Origin: Volvox africanus
Lineage: Eukaryota > Chlorophyta > Chlorophyceae > Chlamydomonadales > Volvocaceae
Direction: 5' to 3'
DNA: 64,000 nucleotides
Assembly: GCA_030268105.1 (NCBI GenBank)
Contig: BSDZ01000017.1
Span: forward strand, 1,178,001 to 1,242,000
The notes beneath the pieces were generated by a model. That model was given only the letters and a program-made list of their open reading frames with translations. It did not search any database and had not been told where the DNA came from. Positions 22,845 to 35,520 of this stretch are shown piece after piece; position 1 is the first letter of the stretch; every line of letters starts with the position of its first letter. A program made the position numbers and the translations under genes.

Positions 22845-24150
22845 ATTCTGCCGAGCTTTATATTTCACCAACGCAAGTAGAGGTATAGGCAAATTAAGCA
22901 ACTGGTCTCCGTCCGCCCATGCAAAGCCCCCCATGGCCTCCTGAGTGACCCACATCTCCAAGAGACCTGTACCCCATCGACGTCTATATTTTGGCAAAGT
23001 TCCTCCAGTTCTCTCTCCATTTTTCTCCACACACGTACATTCGTCTCATGCTACAGCAGACAGTCAAGTACGTGACCCATTTTATGCTAGTTAGAAACTT
23101 TGCAGTATGTGATTACCAATATTCTATCGATGATTGTCAATACACCCCGGCAACAATAGACGGTGGGGGTGAGGGTTGGTTTTGCTTTTGACATGCATCT
23201 CGCGCGCGGGCACATTGTGAGGCCGTCATCCATGCCTGCGGCAGCCGCCTCAGGTCCAACATTGCTACATCCACCTCTATGACGATGCATTTGTTTTTCA
23301 AGCATTGAAATTCGTGCATTGCCAACGCAATTTGCGAGAAGCATGCCAATTACGGCACTTGGCTGCCTGAGAGAGTTTGCAGCAGCTGAATCCTGCCAAA
23401 CAATACTTGTAAATATTTAATATAACAAGGCAGTTTCCGACAGGCCAAAGTCGGTAGGCATGCAATAGGGCTTTTTCCCCATCCACATCAAAAACATTAA
23501 TTTCTTTAGGAAAATTTTCTTGCATAAATAATAATTTTATTACGAACGCCTCCCACCTTTTGCTCCTTCTATAGCTCATGTAGCTTGATTCATGCTTGCC
23601 CGTTCAAGCTTGTCACGCCGTACGTTGCACGGGCTATTTAGAGACATATCTGGCTATGAATCTTAATTTTACACTGCATCTGTCAATTATCTAAAAGCAG
23701 GATTGGAGAAGCATAAAAATTAGTCTAGGATTGTAGTCCAAACTTCATTTTGTCGTTTCCTGCACGTTAGGACATCCAACATCGGTGAGTTTCATGTTTG
23801 TTTTTTTCGTCGATAAAATATTAAATGTTCCTTACAACCCCATTGTGTTCTTGAAGTAACTGGAGAACTTTATTTGTATTTCGGGCCAGGTTGTTACACG
23901 TAGTGCGCTCTCTGGAAAGTGCTGAATTCCTCGTCGCCATGAATTCGGACTCGAGTTTGGAGGTCTTCCCTTGGTCCTGGGATGCCTTCGACCCTGAACA
24001 GGTGAAGATTCAACCGTAGGAGGGTTTCGTGCAAGACCGTAGGGGATTATCTGCTTGCCGCTTAAAGCGCTGTATGCTTTCCTTTCCCCTATCAACCATG
24101 TGTTATATCTATGTACCGTTCGTGCCGTAAGCATGTCACATGTCAACGGT
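22845..24150 (+). repeat. Diverged 1.3-kb repeat, copy B
   Basis: Partner of 12195-13555 (see copy A). Together the two copies flank the gypsy/copia block in direct orientation. The copy ends about 120 bases before the first exon-like signal of the Pro/Ala-rich gene at 24273. Confidence 0.75.
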
Positions 24151-24272
24151 GTGAAAATCTTATCCACGTTACCAACCTCGCCTTGCGAGTATCTGGGTCT
24201 TGCGCTTCTGCCAGGTGATTACAGCCAATAATCTCAAGGCATTCACTATTTATTTCTTCCCACCCACCCAGG

Positions 24273-26020
24273 ACCGGCTTGAAGGCCAATGTCGTGCGAT
24301 GCAACAAGTCATAGTCGCGGCGACGACCGATGCGCAGCAGTCCGCCGCAAGTAGTGGCTTAGTCTGCTTTCGCAAGCGCTATTTCATCCTTGAACCTTTG
24401 GGCGTTTGGGTTAAGAAAGGGCGAAACAACAACTGCAGTGGCAGCGTTGTGGGTTCGACGTTCGATGATGATATGGCTCCCTCGCCGCCGGCAGGCAGCG
24501 GCCCAAACCCTACCATGGTTACCTCCCCGTACGCCACACCCATCGTTACCGTTGGTTCAGTTATTCCAGATCAGGGAGCAAACGTCGAAGCTGTCAGTGG
24601 CCTCCAGGTGCCTGCGCTCCATCCACCAAGCCCTCAGCGCTCCACCACGTCACCCGTGCATCCCTGGACCTTCGAGTTCTACGATGCCGCTTCTCCCACG
24701 CTGGAGCAACCCGCATGCGCCTCCAACCCCACTCCTCCGACGCCCACTCTCATTTGCCATCAGCCGCCCTCGTGCCTTTCTCCCTCTCCGGCCTTCGCGG
24801 CACCCTGGAACCCCCAGTTCACCAGTGCATCGGCGACCACCGCACACGTGGCGATACCAACAGGATCTGTCACCGTCGACCCCATGGCTCCCAGCTACAT
24901 CCCGCCGCCGTCTGTCGCCGCAAAGGGAGCTGCTTTCTTCCCCCCCGGCAATCGCCAACAGCAGCCCAATGGGATTGTCTGTGTGAACCCAAACAGCGGC
25001 TGTAGCAACCCTACCGACTATGCACAGCACCCAATTGGCCACAGTATTCTGCCTACACAAGCAGCAGCAGCGGCAGCAGCGGCTCCCTCAGCACCGCCGT
25101 CGCCGTCGCCTAGTTACTACTGTCCCTGCTGCATGCGGGCCGTGGGGCCTGAATCGGCGCCATCGCCCTGGGCCCCGGTCAGCGCCCACCAGGGCGTCGC
25201 CCATCCTGCTGGGACAGCCCCCACGTGTGGTGTGGTGGTGGAGCCGAGGCCAGGAACAATTCCAATGCCGTCGGGTCCGGGGCCTGTACAGCCGCTGGCT
25301 CCTCTGCCAGTGGTGGGTCCCGTGCGAAATTTCGCGCCGGCGCCTGTGCCGTCGGGCGGGGCAATGCCGCCGGGGTCGTGGCCCATGCAACCGCCGGCCC
25401 CAGCGCCACAGGTGGCGGGAGCGGGACATGGGCCGACGCAGTCAGCAGTTCCACAACGGGGGCCCTTGAGGGGATGGAAGTCGATGCCAGCTATGATGCC
25501 GCAGACTTTGGTAAAGCCGATGTCGCCGTCCCCGAGTGTGCCAACAACGATGTTGCCGTTCGATGCCCCGACACCAGAGCTGCCGGCCTCTTTTTACGGG
25601 GAAGTTGCTCCCACGATCAGACTCATGGAATGCGAAGTACCACAACCTCAGCCGCAGCCACAACCTCATCCGGAGCAGCAGCCGCAGCCGCATCACCACC
25701 ATCACCACCACCACCATCACCATCACCACCAGCAGCAACAACATGATGCATGGCAAAATAAGGTTGTCAGAAGTAACCCGGCGGGTCACTTTTCCCCTTC
25801 CCCTTCCCCTGGTAGCCTTCATCACAATCCCTGTGGGGTCACACAACCATCTGCTTGGGATGTCTGGGCGCCGTCGTTCCCTGCATCCGGATATTTTGGC
25901 AGCCAGCAGTGCACGTCCAAAAGCAACAACGTGGAGGATGAAGGCTTGCTGCCTACCTTAAGTATGCTGACTGGAGGCTTGCGTGATTTACCGCTTCCTG
26001 CCGTAACCTCTATGTCATAA
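24273..26020 (+). CDS. Pro/Ala/Gln/His-rich protein of unknown function
   Basis: A long frame of about 580 codons follows a good 3' splice site (pyrimidine tract then CACCCAG at 24272), so 24273 is probably the start of a last exon. The true N-terminus is upstream and was not found; the ATG at 24301 is an alternative. Near its start is CFRKRYFILEPLGVWVKKGR, which recurs in modified form (VPRKRYSIVQPLAFWVKGGR) at about 32800, so this is a conserved element rather than random low complexity. The rest is Pro/Ser/Ala-rich with Pro-Pro and Gln-Pro runs, a (His)14-(Gln)4 tract near 25692-25746 and a plain C-terminus ending in TAA. No known domain is recognised; composition is typical of disordered algal regulatory proteins. 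A copy of the diverged repeat B lies immediately upstream. Confidence 0.6.
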
Positions 26021-29000
26021 ACGAAGAGAATGGCATTTCGTTACGTATTTTACACACTGCAGATGAAAGCGTAGGTGCGGGCATGTCCACGCTTCCATGC
26101 ATGGTTATCGGTAAATGCTGCCTTGCTCAGCTGACATTCGGAACCGGTCCTAGTTGTGAATGAGTTGTGAATGTCCTAGTTGTGCTGTGCGTGAGCCGTA
26201 CATACAGCACGTTATACGTTGCTTGTACGGGTGCGGTACCTCATCAACGGATTTGTTGGTGTTCAATTTTCCAGCATTGGGCGTGTGTGTGTTTTGTGTG
26301 TTTGTGTGCGTGCTAGCTTGTGGAGTGGTCGCAATCTCCGAAGAGGAGAGGATGTTAAGTTGCAACGGCCGAAGCGGTGCTGGAAAGATAGAGATCGCGA
26401 GACGCGAGGTGGCGAATCGGGGGGCATGGAGCTGGGAGAAGAAAGGTCAGGCGTCGTCGTTTATGCGACGCTAGCTAAGGCATGGAGGCTCGTCTTCGAC
26501 CCGTAATGAAGCTCCCGGAAGTCCAAGCTTAAAGCAGCTTGTCCCGCGCGCGTGTTTGTGAAGCTGAAGTGGGCGGGAGTGGAAGTGAACAGCTCGGGTG
26601 AGGATCTGGCTGGGGGCGGCCTGGCCAGGTACCTTTTTCTGTACGCACTCAAGAACTAACTTCGCTACGAGAAGGAAGAGCCCTGCTGTTGACCGGTGGA
26701 CTCGTGTGTGTATGTGTGTGTTTACTACGTATATGTTTTTTTGTGCATGTTGGGGGAGATGGTCAAAGGCCAACACACTATCCTTTCCGGACTTATGAAT
26801 GAATATATAGGGTGGGATAAAGAGGGAAGTTGGGTGTTATGAGATTTATACTTGGCATGTGCGATGGTATTTACGATTTTAAGGGTCAAATGCAAAAGAC
26901 AGCAGCAACAGTGGGAACGCACGAATGGCGTCATCATGTCCCTTCCGTCAATCGAAAATCGCGGGCTCATTAACTAACTAGCCAGTACATAGTCGTACCT
27001 TCTTTGCATGCGGCACTTATCGTATATGGGTGTCCGCCCTCGCTCTCTTTATTAGATACGTGCCTTTCCGTACGACCATCAGCGGCACGCAGCCGTACCT
27101 TTGCTCGCGCGGGGTACCTCCTGCGTTCCCGTGGACTTCTCCATCACTCACTCGTCGCGTCGTTAGTCCAGGATCCTGATGTCCAGGATAGATAGATGTC
27201 ATCGATCCAATATTGTCCTCTGAGCCTTACTTGCTGTTAATTAAGACGCTCATCATGGCGCATCATAGCTAACAGCTCAATCGCTGTGTGCACATCTGAG
27301 GACCCTAGTATATACTGACGACTTATGTGTGCAGTAGATAGCTCGCTTGCTTCGGCCTCGTTGCTCCGGCACGCAGCCGTACCGATTCGTTCGAATGCTT
27401 CAATCTTATCCGGCCCTTGTCTCCCTGGGATGCCTCAGCGCCACAGCGGGACACAAAAGAAAGCTTGAACAGATAAGATGAACTTCTTTGCGTTGGTTAA
27501 TTGGCACAATCACTTGTTTTTTAGTAATGTCTTCTTTATTTGCTTGATGCGATGAGTGTTAACTACGCGCTGCCCACATACACCTGTCTAGTGCCGACCT
27601 ACGTCAGCCTGATTCGTTGGCATGGACGATGGAGGAACCTTCCACCTGACACGTCAACGTCACTGGCAACTGAGGCTGCTGAGAGCGTTGCCGAGGGCTG
27701 GGAGGGATCTGTGCCCGTGCGCCTCACACGTAGCTGGAGGAGAGGCGGGCAAACGCTCCTCCCTGCTCTTAGTTGGGGCTTACTTAGTTTTGTAGCATGA
27801 TCGTGTGTGTTTTTGTGTCTGTGTTTCTATGCATGTATGTATGCGAAAGTACTTCATTCGGGATCCCGAAAGTATATTTTGCTGTACGAGTGTGTACCGC
27901 CGCCTTCCGTGCCTACCCAAACGATCGCCCATACACATGTATGGACGCGTGAGCGGATTGGATTGCATTCCACGAGCCCGCTGGGGGCGTCCTGCAGTTT
28001 TGTGATTGCTAGCGGTAGCTTGCATGGTATGGCATGGGTCGTGGTCTCTCGGGTGCTGTCCCCTTCATCAGTCGATTGCCGCCTCCATTGCTGCTGCTGC
28101 TATTACTGTGTGTGCCCATACGGGCCCAGCACGCGACCAGATGACACTGCGCGCGCATGCGGTCGTTGGTAACTCACCTCTATGGCTCTTATCCATCCTT
28201 TAGTGCTTTAGACGCCCGGTAGCTACCGGTGCTCCTATTGGAGCACCGGCGAGCGCGGTAGAAGGCAAGGAGGTACATGATGTTCATGGTATGCATGGGC
28301 GTACGGCGAAAACCGCATTCTGCAGAAATACGTTTTTCGGTACACTATTGTGATATTTTTCCTAGAAACGAAGCGTCGTAGGCGGCCACGTAGACAGCAT
28401 ATGTACATGTGATGATGAATGTGCGTCTAATTTTGGCACCTAACGGCTACTTGGGCTAATGTAGTACAGACTCTGTTATAGTACGCCAGAGGAGGAGGAT
28501 TATATTCCTGTTTCTGGTTGTCGGTTACCAGTTCCACCGCTGCAAATAATGCGTGTACGAACTGGGAAGCCGGGGACATGTAGGCGCATGTATGCACGTA
28601 TGTACGCACGTGCTTGTGTACGGAGTAAACTCCAACTCGCCATGCTGTACGTATGTGCATGCACGTCGGTACGTACCGCTGCGGGTATATATCAGGTGGA
28701 GCGCTGTCAAGATGCGTTCTTTAGGGATAATGCGTACCACCATCCCGCTGCTGCATGTATTTCTTCTTTCTTCACACCCTCACTGCAACGCGACTACCTG
28801 GTTGTTCGCTTCGTACCTTCCGCACAGAAAGCAAGGTGCGTGCGTCGGCCATAGGCGATAGCATAGGGTTACTTGGCCCCCCCCCCAAATGAAGTAAGCT
28901 GGCTTAGGTGGCCGACGGTGGCTGTGATCTCAGTGATCTCGCTATATCATTATCAGCTGTATGATAAACGGCTGTTTAACGTTTTAGGAGCTTATTGTTT

Positions 29001-32000
29001 GTTTGTTATTTGTGGAGCATCAAAAAGCTTGGCTCGAGTGATTGGCAACCTGTCTGTGTGCGAATATGATGCGTGATGATACGACAGGCAGATGGAGGTA
29101 TAGGTACGGCAAACTGTATGGCGGAACGATTGAAGCAATACGGCATGCATACGAACGGAGATAACATTGCTTTTAACTTGGAAGTGTTAGAATAAAGTGG
29201 CATTTATGCGCACGTTGTCGGCATCCGGAGGGAGGGCTGGCAGGTGCGCGTACGTACGCACCTGTCACCACGTGGCCTGCCCGCTGGGCCCTTTCTATAA
29301 CACCGTACACTACCTGCATCCTTGCTGCTAGGGGCTCGATGCTTGTCCGTAGAGGAAGAATGCTCGTACATGCAGTTGATCTCTCTGCTTAATGTTGCCT
29401 CGTCGACTTAGTGTCCAGATCTGCTACCCCCCTGCCTTGGGTCCTCCAACGCCGACCTTAATCATTATGGGTGATCTGATGGGTGATCGGTCGGTTCAGC
29501 CGACTTGACTTTCCTTCTGCCCTCTTACCTTGAGGGTCGTGTATCACTGTCGGCGATAATGGGGAGAGAGATGTAGAACGAAACACATGCATGGTGTGGG
29601 GCGTTTGGACATCCAACTTATGGCTTTCATAACCATGGATGCCACCAGCCTACGTAATTCTCGAGGCTGTCTTCCTCAGTGGTGGCAGCCATATCCGGTT
29701 CCTTGGCTTCGGCCCTTTGTCGACTTAAATACTAGTCGATCATGCCACATATAAATCAACTTAGGGTTTCTTTTCTTTAGGCTTTCATCATCTCTTGTTC
29801 AGTGACTTGCGCTGCACAGCAGTGAGCTGAAGGTTTTTTGCTGTACGTTGGGGGCTCACGTAATACTGTTCATCATCTGGAAATCGGTGTACGTACGAAT
29901 GGGTTTGGTGTTCTGTGTGTACCTCCGAGGGTAGGTGTACGTTACGTGTATGTGTGCGTTTATATGGAATGTGTGTTTATTACGTGCATCCCGGCGGTAA
30001 CCGGCAAAAAAAGCGTAGCACGTTGGGCACGCCTGCCTATCCCGCCGTGGATGTACGGTTTTTGGCTGGGTGATCGCTCTCTTGGCGCCGTACGTGTATG
30101 TGTGCCACATACGGCGGCGGGGTTAGCGATCCTCTTTGAAAATGCGGAGCACTGCCAGGCAGGCAGCAGCTGTACCGCCAGGTGACGTAAGCAGCTGCAG
30201 TACTAGGCAACATACCACGTGCTTCAGCGTGCTTAGGCCGTGCTTAGGCAACGTACTACGTGACAGTCTGTTGCTCGCCGCCGTACGTACCTTGCTGTGT
30301 GACAAACCAACTTGACCATATATTGTGTTCACCATTCACCGTTGAGCGCTTTCCTTCTTTATGGACGTACATTTGCCGCAGAGGAATCAAGCCGCATCTA
30401 TCGGCGCATTAGGAATGCACATCGATCGTAGCCTTTTTTGTGCTTGATGAGGGCGCGCTGCGCTGTTTATTGTGTCGCCGCTTGTTGATTGTTACTTGAG
30501 TCACCCAATAGATAGATCGCTTATTCAGGCCTACCGAGGCATACCGTACCTTCGTTGCTTTTCGTTTGTATGTGATGGATTGATGGATGGGGCACTCGGC
30601 CGCAGTTTAGGGGTTCTTACTCGAAAATAGCATTGAGTTAGGAATCGGACTTCATCATCATCATTTCATTTTTCATTGTACTGCGTGTTTAGTTGTGTAC
30701 GGATCTGGTCTGTTGTCACATACATACATCTTCATGTATCATCATGCACTGAGGCAGTTTTTCATTCGTTATTAGTTGCTGCATCTACTTGGTGAAGCAA
30801 GGTCGCGTTTTGTATGTGGTACATGTTGATACTTAATAACAAATAAGATGCAGCTGCTGTGGAAAGGGCCGTTATTTGGAGCATACATGCATTATCAGAG
30901 GACGAAACCGAATGAAAATGGAGGCAGGGGGATATTAAGGGTAGGAGAGGGCAATCGAGCCACTGCTGATGTGGGCAGCAGGCAAGACAGAGTGATCGAT
31001 CGCAGTGTAACACAGTTCATTCACAAGTATTGATTCACACATTCGCTTGCATCGCGAGTCTTTATGTCTCTTCACGACTCTATCTGTACTCATGGACTCT
31101 AATAAATTAGAATCTAATTAAATTCAAATCAAATAATACCCGAGCCTGGAATAGCAAGTTTGACTGTGTAAGGACTAAGTGACTGTCATCGGATTTCAGT
31201 GACAACCTGGGTACACCTGTTGCAGCAACAAGGACGCCACGCACGGCACTCGATATCAATCATGCAAAGTAACCAAGGAAACCAGCAATCTCAAGGCTGT
31301 GTCAATATTCTCGCCCTCGGTTTCAGATGGTACAGCCTGCATTTTCCATTTTATATGTAGCTGGATTATTGATTAGTTTATTACACGCTCGTTAGAGATC
31401 GTAAGGCCCGGATGAGCCACGAGGCTCACAGAACCGCGCGGATGAGCGGTAGAAATAGAAAACATGAATGCGTAAAACAACCGGATTTGTTCTAAGACCA
31501 AAGTTCTAGGACCAAAGAGGGTTAAGCCTGGAAATGGGCGTGGTGACCGACGCGTGGGCAACGTAGCGTGGGCACCGTACCATGTCTAGATGCGGTAAAG
31601 GGGCTGCACATGGTCATCACATTCCTGCTGTGAACCCGACGCCATGAGTGCCGAAGAAATGGAACCTAGAAAATATACAAATGCCAGCAACTGCAGATGA
31701 GTTGCATGTTGTGCAGTAGCCGACCAAAATGCCTGATTGCCGAAAGAATACATTCGGGGAGATATAATATCATTCGGGGAACATGCCCAAAGAATGAAAA
31801 ACAATGCAACTTTCTTGAACTGCGCATGGTACAACAGAATGTCACGGTCTGGTACCCTTGCTTCACTGCAGATAGACAGAGATGAAGCCGTATGTTCAAA
31901 CAAAAATCGATTCACCAGTGTCACATGATTCACCAGTGTCACATAGAAGGATCCTCCAAAGGGGGAAATGAAACATCGGGAGACCAACGGTATTTGTGAG

Positions 32001-32690
32001 GCCGACAAAAAAATCTATACCAACTGGATCTTACACATAAAAAGCCGGAAATAATGATGCTGTGTATTATGTAGTAGTACTAAATCCTGCACGGCATCAT
32101 TTTCAGCGAACTGACGATTTTACAGGGGAATAGGAAAAAAGGATCGCTGACCAAACTGACCACAGGTATTCGCGAGGTCGACAACAATAGATACTACAAT
32201 GTGCTGCTTTTTTAAAGAGCTCGACATAGGGACCATAGTACACAACAATATAAATATCATTATTCTTAACACGTATAAGGAATGGAACGACAGGGATCTG
32301 GTCAGTCTTTGAGTCAAGCAGGGGGCCCAGGGGCTGGCGTGTCTTCAGGTCTACCCTTGGGCGGGAAATTTTAATTTTGTAGAGAACCCCCAGTGATATT
32401 CCTGCACTAAAATCCAGCAGCCGGGCCGGATGACTTTGCTTATCTCCGGATGCACTTTACTTTCGGGGGATTTAGCAACAAACTTAACGTGTACGAATAC
32501 CTTAACAGGTCCAATCGCCCAAAACATATCGGACTGCTGAACAGGGTTAAGCCGCTGAATACTAAACGATCGGCACGAACTAGTGGAACATTCCCTTATC
32601 TGTGTGGCCACTCCGTCTATTCTTGTCCAACGCCATTGAATCGGTATCGCCGTTATCGCATCTTTTTACTTAGGGTTTTTCCGGCAGATT
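26021..32690. other. 6.7 kb without a recognisable gene
   Basis: This GT- and CGTACG-rich DNA has many short overlapping open frames but none with a family signature. It probably starts with the 3' untranslated region of the preceding gene. Structural words include a palindrome plus hairpin at 28216-28249 and an inverted repeat at 29241-29264. No RNA gene was found by eye. Confidence 0.4.
28216..28249. other. Overlapping palindrome and 10-bp hairpin
   Basis: CCGGTAGCTACCGG (28216-28229) is a perfect 14-bp palindrome. It shares its last four bases with a perfect stem, CCGGTGCTCC / GGAGCACCGG, around a TATT loop (28226-28249). The function is unknown. Confidence 0.6.
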
Positions 32691-32759
32691 ATTTTGCTGG
32701 CAATGCACACCCAGCGGCTGATGACCGGCACATCCGATATATATATATATATAGCTCCT

Positions 32760-33811
32760 GGACTTGTACCGTCCCCTGCCACGGCCGATCCAAGGGTACC
32801 TCGCAAGCGCTACTCTATAGTGCAGCCCCTCGCTTTTTGGGTCAAGGGCGGAAGACTGAGCAGCACCGGCGTTGGTGACCTTGGCACCGGTGGCTTTCAC
32901 AGCAGCAGTGGGATTTCATCAGACCCAAGCGCCGGCCTTGACGCATTTCCTGGAGCCTCGGCTGTTCCCACACCCAACCCGTTGCATTACAGCCCGCCAA
33001 GGATCCCCGCCATTGGCAATGATACCACCACTATCGGCAGCAAGCACCCCTCTCCGCATGAACAAGCAGAAGGCCATAAATTTCCGTACGATGCACAGTA
33101 CGGCAATGCCATAGTAACTGCCGCCCCTCCTTGGAAGTCTCGACATTCCCGTCTGCAAAAGCTGCGCCGGTGGCAGGGAGGTCTCAAACCCCAACACCGA
33201 CACCGACGCTACCAGCGGACCCAGCTGTGGGCCGCCAGCTGCTTACCGCAATAGAACAAACATCAGTGCAATGGACGGCAACATCATTGCCGCAAAGATG
33301 CATCCCCATCTGCCTCGTGATGCGGCCACCCTCTGGAGATGAGGCAGAAAGTGGCAGCAACGCTACTGCAGCCAAATCCCTCACGTTCAGGGACGGCAGC
33401 GGTGATGGCGTTGGTCGCTGTGGTAAAACCAAGAAACCCTCCCTGGCGTGCGGCAAGAAGATCTTAGCTGGCATCAGCAGTCATGGTGTACGGGAGAGAT
33501 TCGATTGCATTAGAACCGCAAACACATGCGAAAACTTCTATACCATCATGGCGCAGGACACTGCTGGAGCCGCTGTGAACCAATGTGGTGCGCGAAATCG
33601 TGCTGAGAGCCACGTGCCTTGAGATTCAATGGACCCTTCCGTCACTACTAATCGGTCTGCTTGTGACGGCGGATGCTTCCCACCACTGACCCATGGGTCA
33701 CAGCAGCCCGCTGCGACCGGCGAGGGCAGGAGCCATCATCATCAGGGAAAGAGACAGAGGAACGAGAATTTAGGGGCCTCGACAGCCGCCGCCGCCGCCG
33801 CCGCCGCCGCC

Positions 33812-33853
<42 letters not shown>

Positions 33854-34036
33854 CCAGTGCCAGCAACAGCCGCCGGCGCTTGCATCCCTGCCACCACCAA
33901 CACCGTGGCTGGGATTGGCAGCTGTGACAAAGATGTCGGAGGACGATTAGGCGATAGGGTATCGTATCCTCGCATCCTAGCGGGCTGCGGAAGCCAAGAC
34001 GGCTGGCTGTTATGTGCATTTAGGTCGACGTCTTAG
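32760..34036 (+). pseudogene. Decayed-looking paralogue of the Pro/Ala/His-rich protein at 24.3 kb
   Basis: After an acceptor-like AT-rich run ending in TAG at about 32752, the frame contains VPRKRYSIVQPLAFWVKGGR, the same motif as in the 24.3-kb gene (RKRY.I..PL..WVK.GR), then Gly/Ser/Pro-rich sequence. Coding character moves to another frame somewhere in 33131-33254. That frame meets TGA at 33620-33622 and resumes into a long Ala tract encoded by GCC and GCA repeats (about 33785-33853) before stopping at 34034. The frame change and stop suggest a pseudogene. Unrecognised introns could also explain them, so the call is tentative. Confidence 0.45.
33785..33854. repeat. (GCC)n(GCA)n trinucleotide tract
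   Basis: About ten GCC units followed by about a dozen GCA units encode poly-Ala on the plus strand in one frame and poly-Ser or poly-Arg in the others. Confidence 0.95.
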
Positions 34037-35094
34037 TTCTCTTACGCACGACTGATGGTGGGTGTTAGACAGATGGTATTCATCGTTTGCCGAGTGGAAT
34101 GCGGCCGAGTGGGGGCTTGTTTTAGGGGTGTGGTCGGGGGCGGGGACTGGTTAATCGCCTTCCGTGAAATGATCAGATTCAATCACCGTCTTCCCCACCC
34201 TAGTGCAGCACCTCGTAGCCCTAATGGCTACTATCAGATGAAGCTTGACCTGGGAGCTTGGGCAATGGAATCTCCACCGCCACTAGACCATTCCGCTGCT
34301 GCTGCTGCTACTGCTACTACTGCTACTGCTGCTCCACTTCGTCCAGCATGCGTTCTGCATCCGGAAGTAACAGCAGCGCCACAGCAACCTTCTCGACCGC
34401 CAGCTCTGGAAGCCCTAGGGTACCACACAGGCATACCGCTCCCGCCATTTGTTGGCTGGTGGTACCGACGAGGTTCCCGCGGGCGCCGGTGCAGCTCCAG
34501 CCTGCAACTCATCTGGACGCTGTCAATCGGCATTGCAGGCTGTGGCCGCAGTTGGCTCCGAATTCGCCGTCGCGACTATGGAAGCGGTGGTGGCGGCAGG
34601 GGCTGCAGCTTTGGTCGCACTTGACGGGAGCGTTCACGCTGTGAGGTCGGGCGCCTGTACATGCGTGCGGCCCACCTGGCGCCGCGGCCAACAGACCACC
34701 AGCTTGAAGATCATGACGCAAACTGTCGGGCATCACGTGCTCACGTGTTGTGCTGTATAGTAGTTCTAAAAACGCCAGCGTCTTGGATGGTAGCAGGAGC
34801 AACAAAAGGTGAAGCGCCTTTCGTCAGCCACCAGGGTTTGGACCTAAAGGGCAACTAAACGTGCAGTCGCAGCGCCAATAGGTACCAGAAGTCACCGGCA
34901 GATGGTGGCTTGGCTTTTTTGCTTAGCTTAAATACAGCAATACAGCGATTGTGAGGCAGCGGCGGCATTGAGGCGAGGAAAGGTCAGTCGAGGCGACCCC
35001 TGCGCGCCGTCCATAAGTTATACTCCCCGGCAATTTGATTAATGCACCCCATTCACCTACACACCCACTCCACCGCCCACATCACATCCTCCGC
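34037..35094. other. No confident gene; Ala/Thr/Pro-coding microsatellite DNA around 34300
   Basis: GCTGCTGCT/ACTGCTACT trinucleotides produce open frames on both strands. One frame (34055-34624) resembles the low-complexity style of the preceding paralogue, but no motif supports it. Confidence 0.35.
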
Positions 35095-35520
35095 CTTGAT
35101 GACGCTGTGATTTCAGTTGTCATTGATGATAACTTAGGAATATCTAAAGTTTACAAAACTTCATCAATAGTGCGTACGGCGTCATTATTATCTAGTGTAA
35201 ATTTTATATAAGGTAAGTTTTCAGAAAATTGTATGCAGCATTATTACTCAATCGAGTAATATTAGGCATACCGGATGCTAGAGTTTCAAAAATTGATCGT
35301 CCAAATGTTTGGCAAGTTGAAATATGTATATGACAATCTGCTGTCATACTACTAAGCTTATCAGAAGGTATGTAACCTCTTAATTCTATATTTTTACAAC
35401 GGCCTAACTCCTTTGTTTTGTCTTTAACTTGCTAATGTAATATTGATGATATGGTTTTGAATACATCCGATAATACGTAATATTGATTTAGGGTAATTCC
35501 TATCAATTGGGGATTATCTA
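35095..35520 (-). pseudogene. Bacterial-type glycosyltransferase (GT4-like) relic, AT-rich
   Basis: On the minus strand from 35520 the reading is QLIGITLNQYYVLSDVFKTI, one in-frame TAG, then KELGRCKNIELRGYIPSDKL, ADCHIHISTCQTFGRSIFET, LASGMPNITRLSNNAAYNFL. After a frameshift near 35222 it continues as TLDNNDAVRTIDEVL, a TAA stop, then LDIPKLSSM. The pattern 'vkflGyip...l......d..i..s..E.fG...lEalAsG.PvI....g' is the nucleotide-sugar-binding half of GT4 glycosyltransferases. The usual first Glu of the E-x7-E motif is Gln here. Base composition (strongly AT, A/T at third codon positions) is unlike the neighbouring algal genes and fits an intracellular alphaproteobacterium. No introns are seen. 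It is broken by two stops and one frameshift, so it is a decayed transfer rather than a working gene. Confidence 0.75.

Noticed and set aside
25440..25846. Antisense frame through the His tract (Met/Val/Leu-rich)
   Set aside because: It is the shadow of CAC/CAT codons of the His run in the plus-strand gene.
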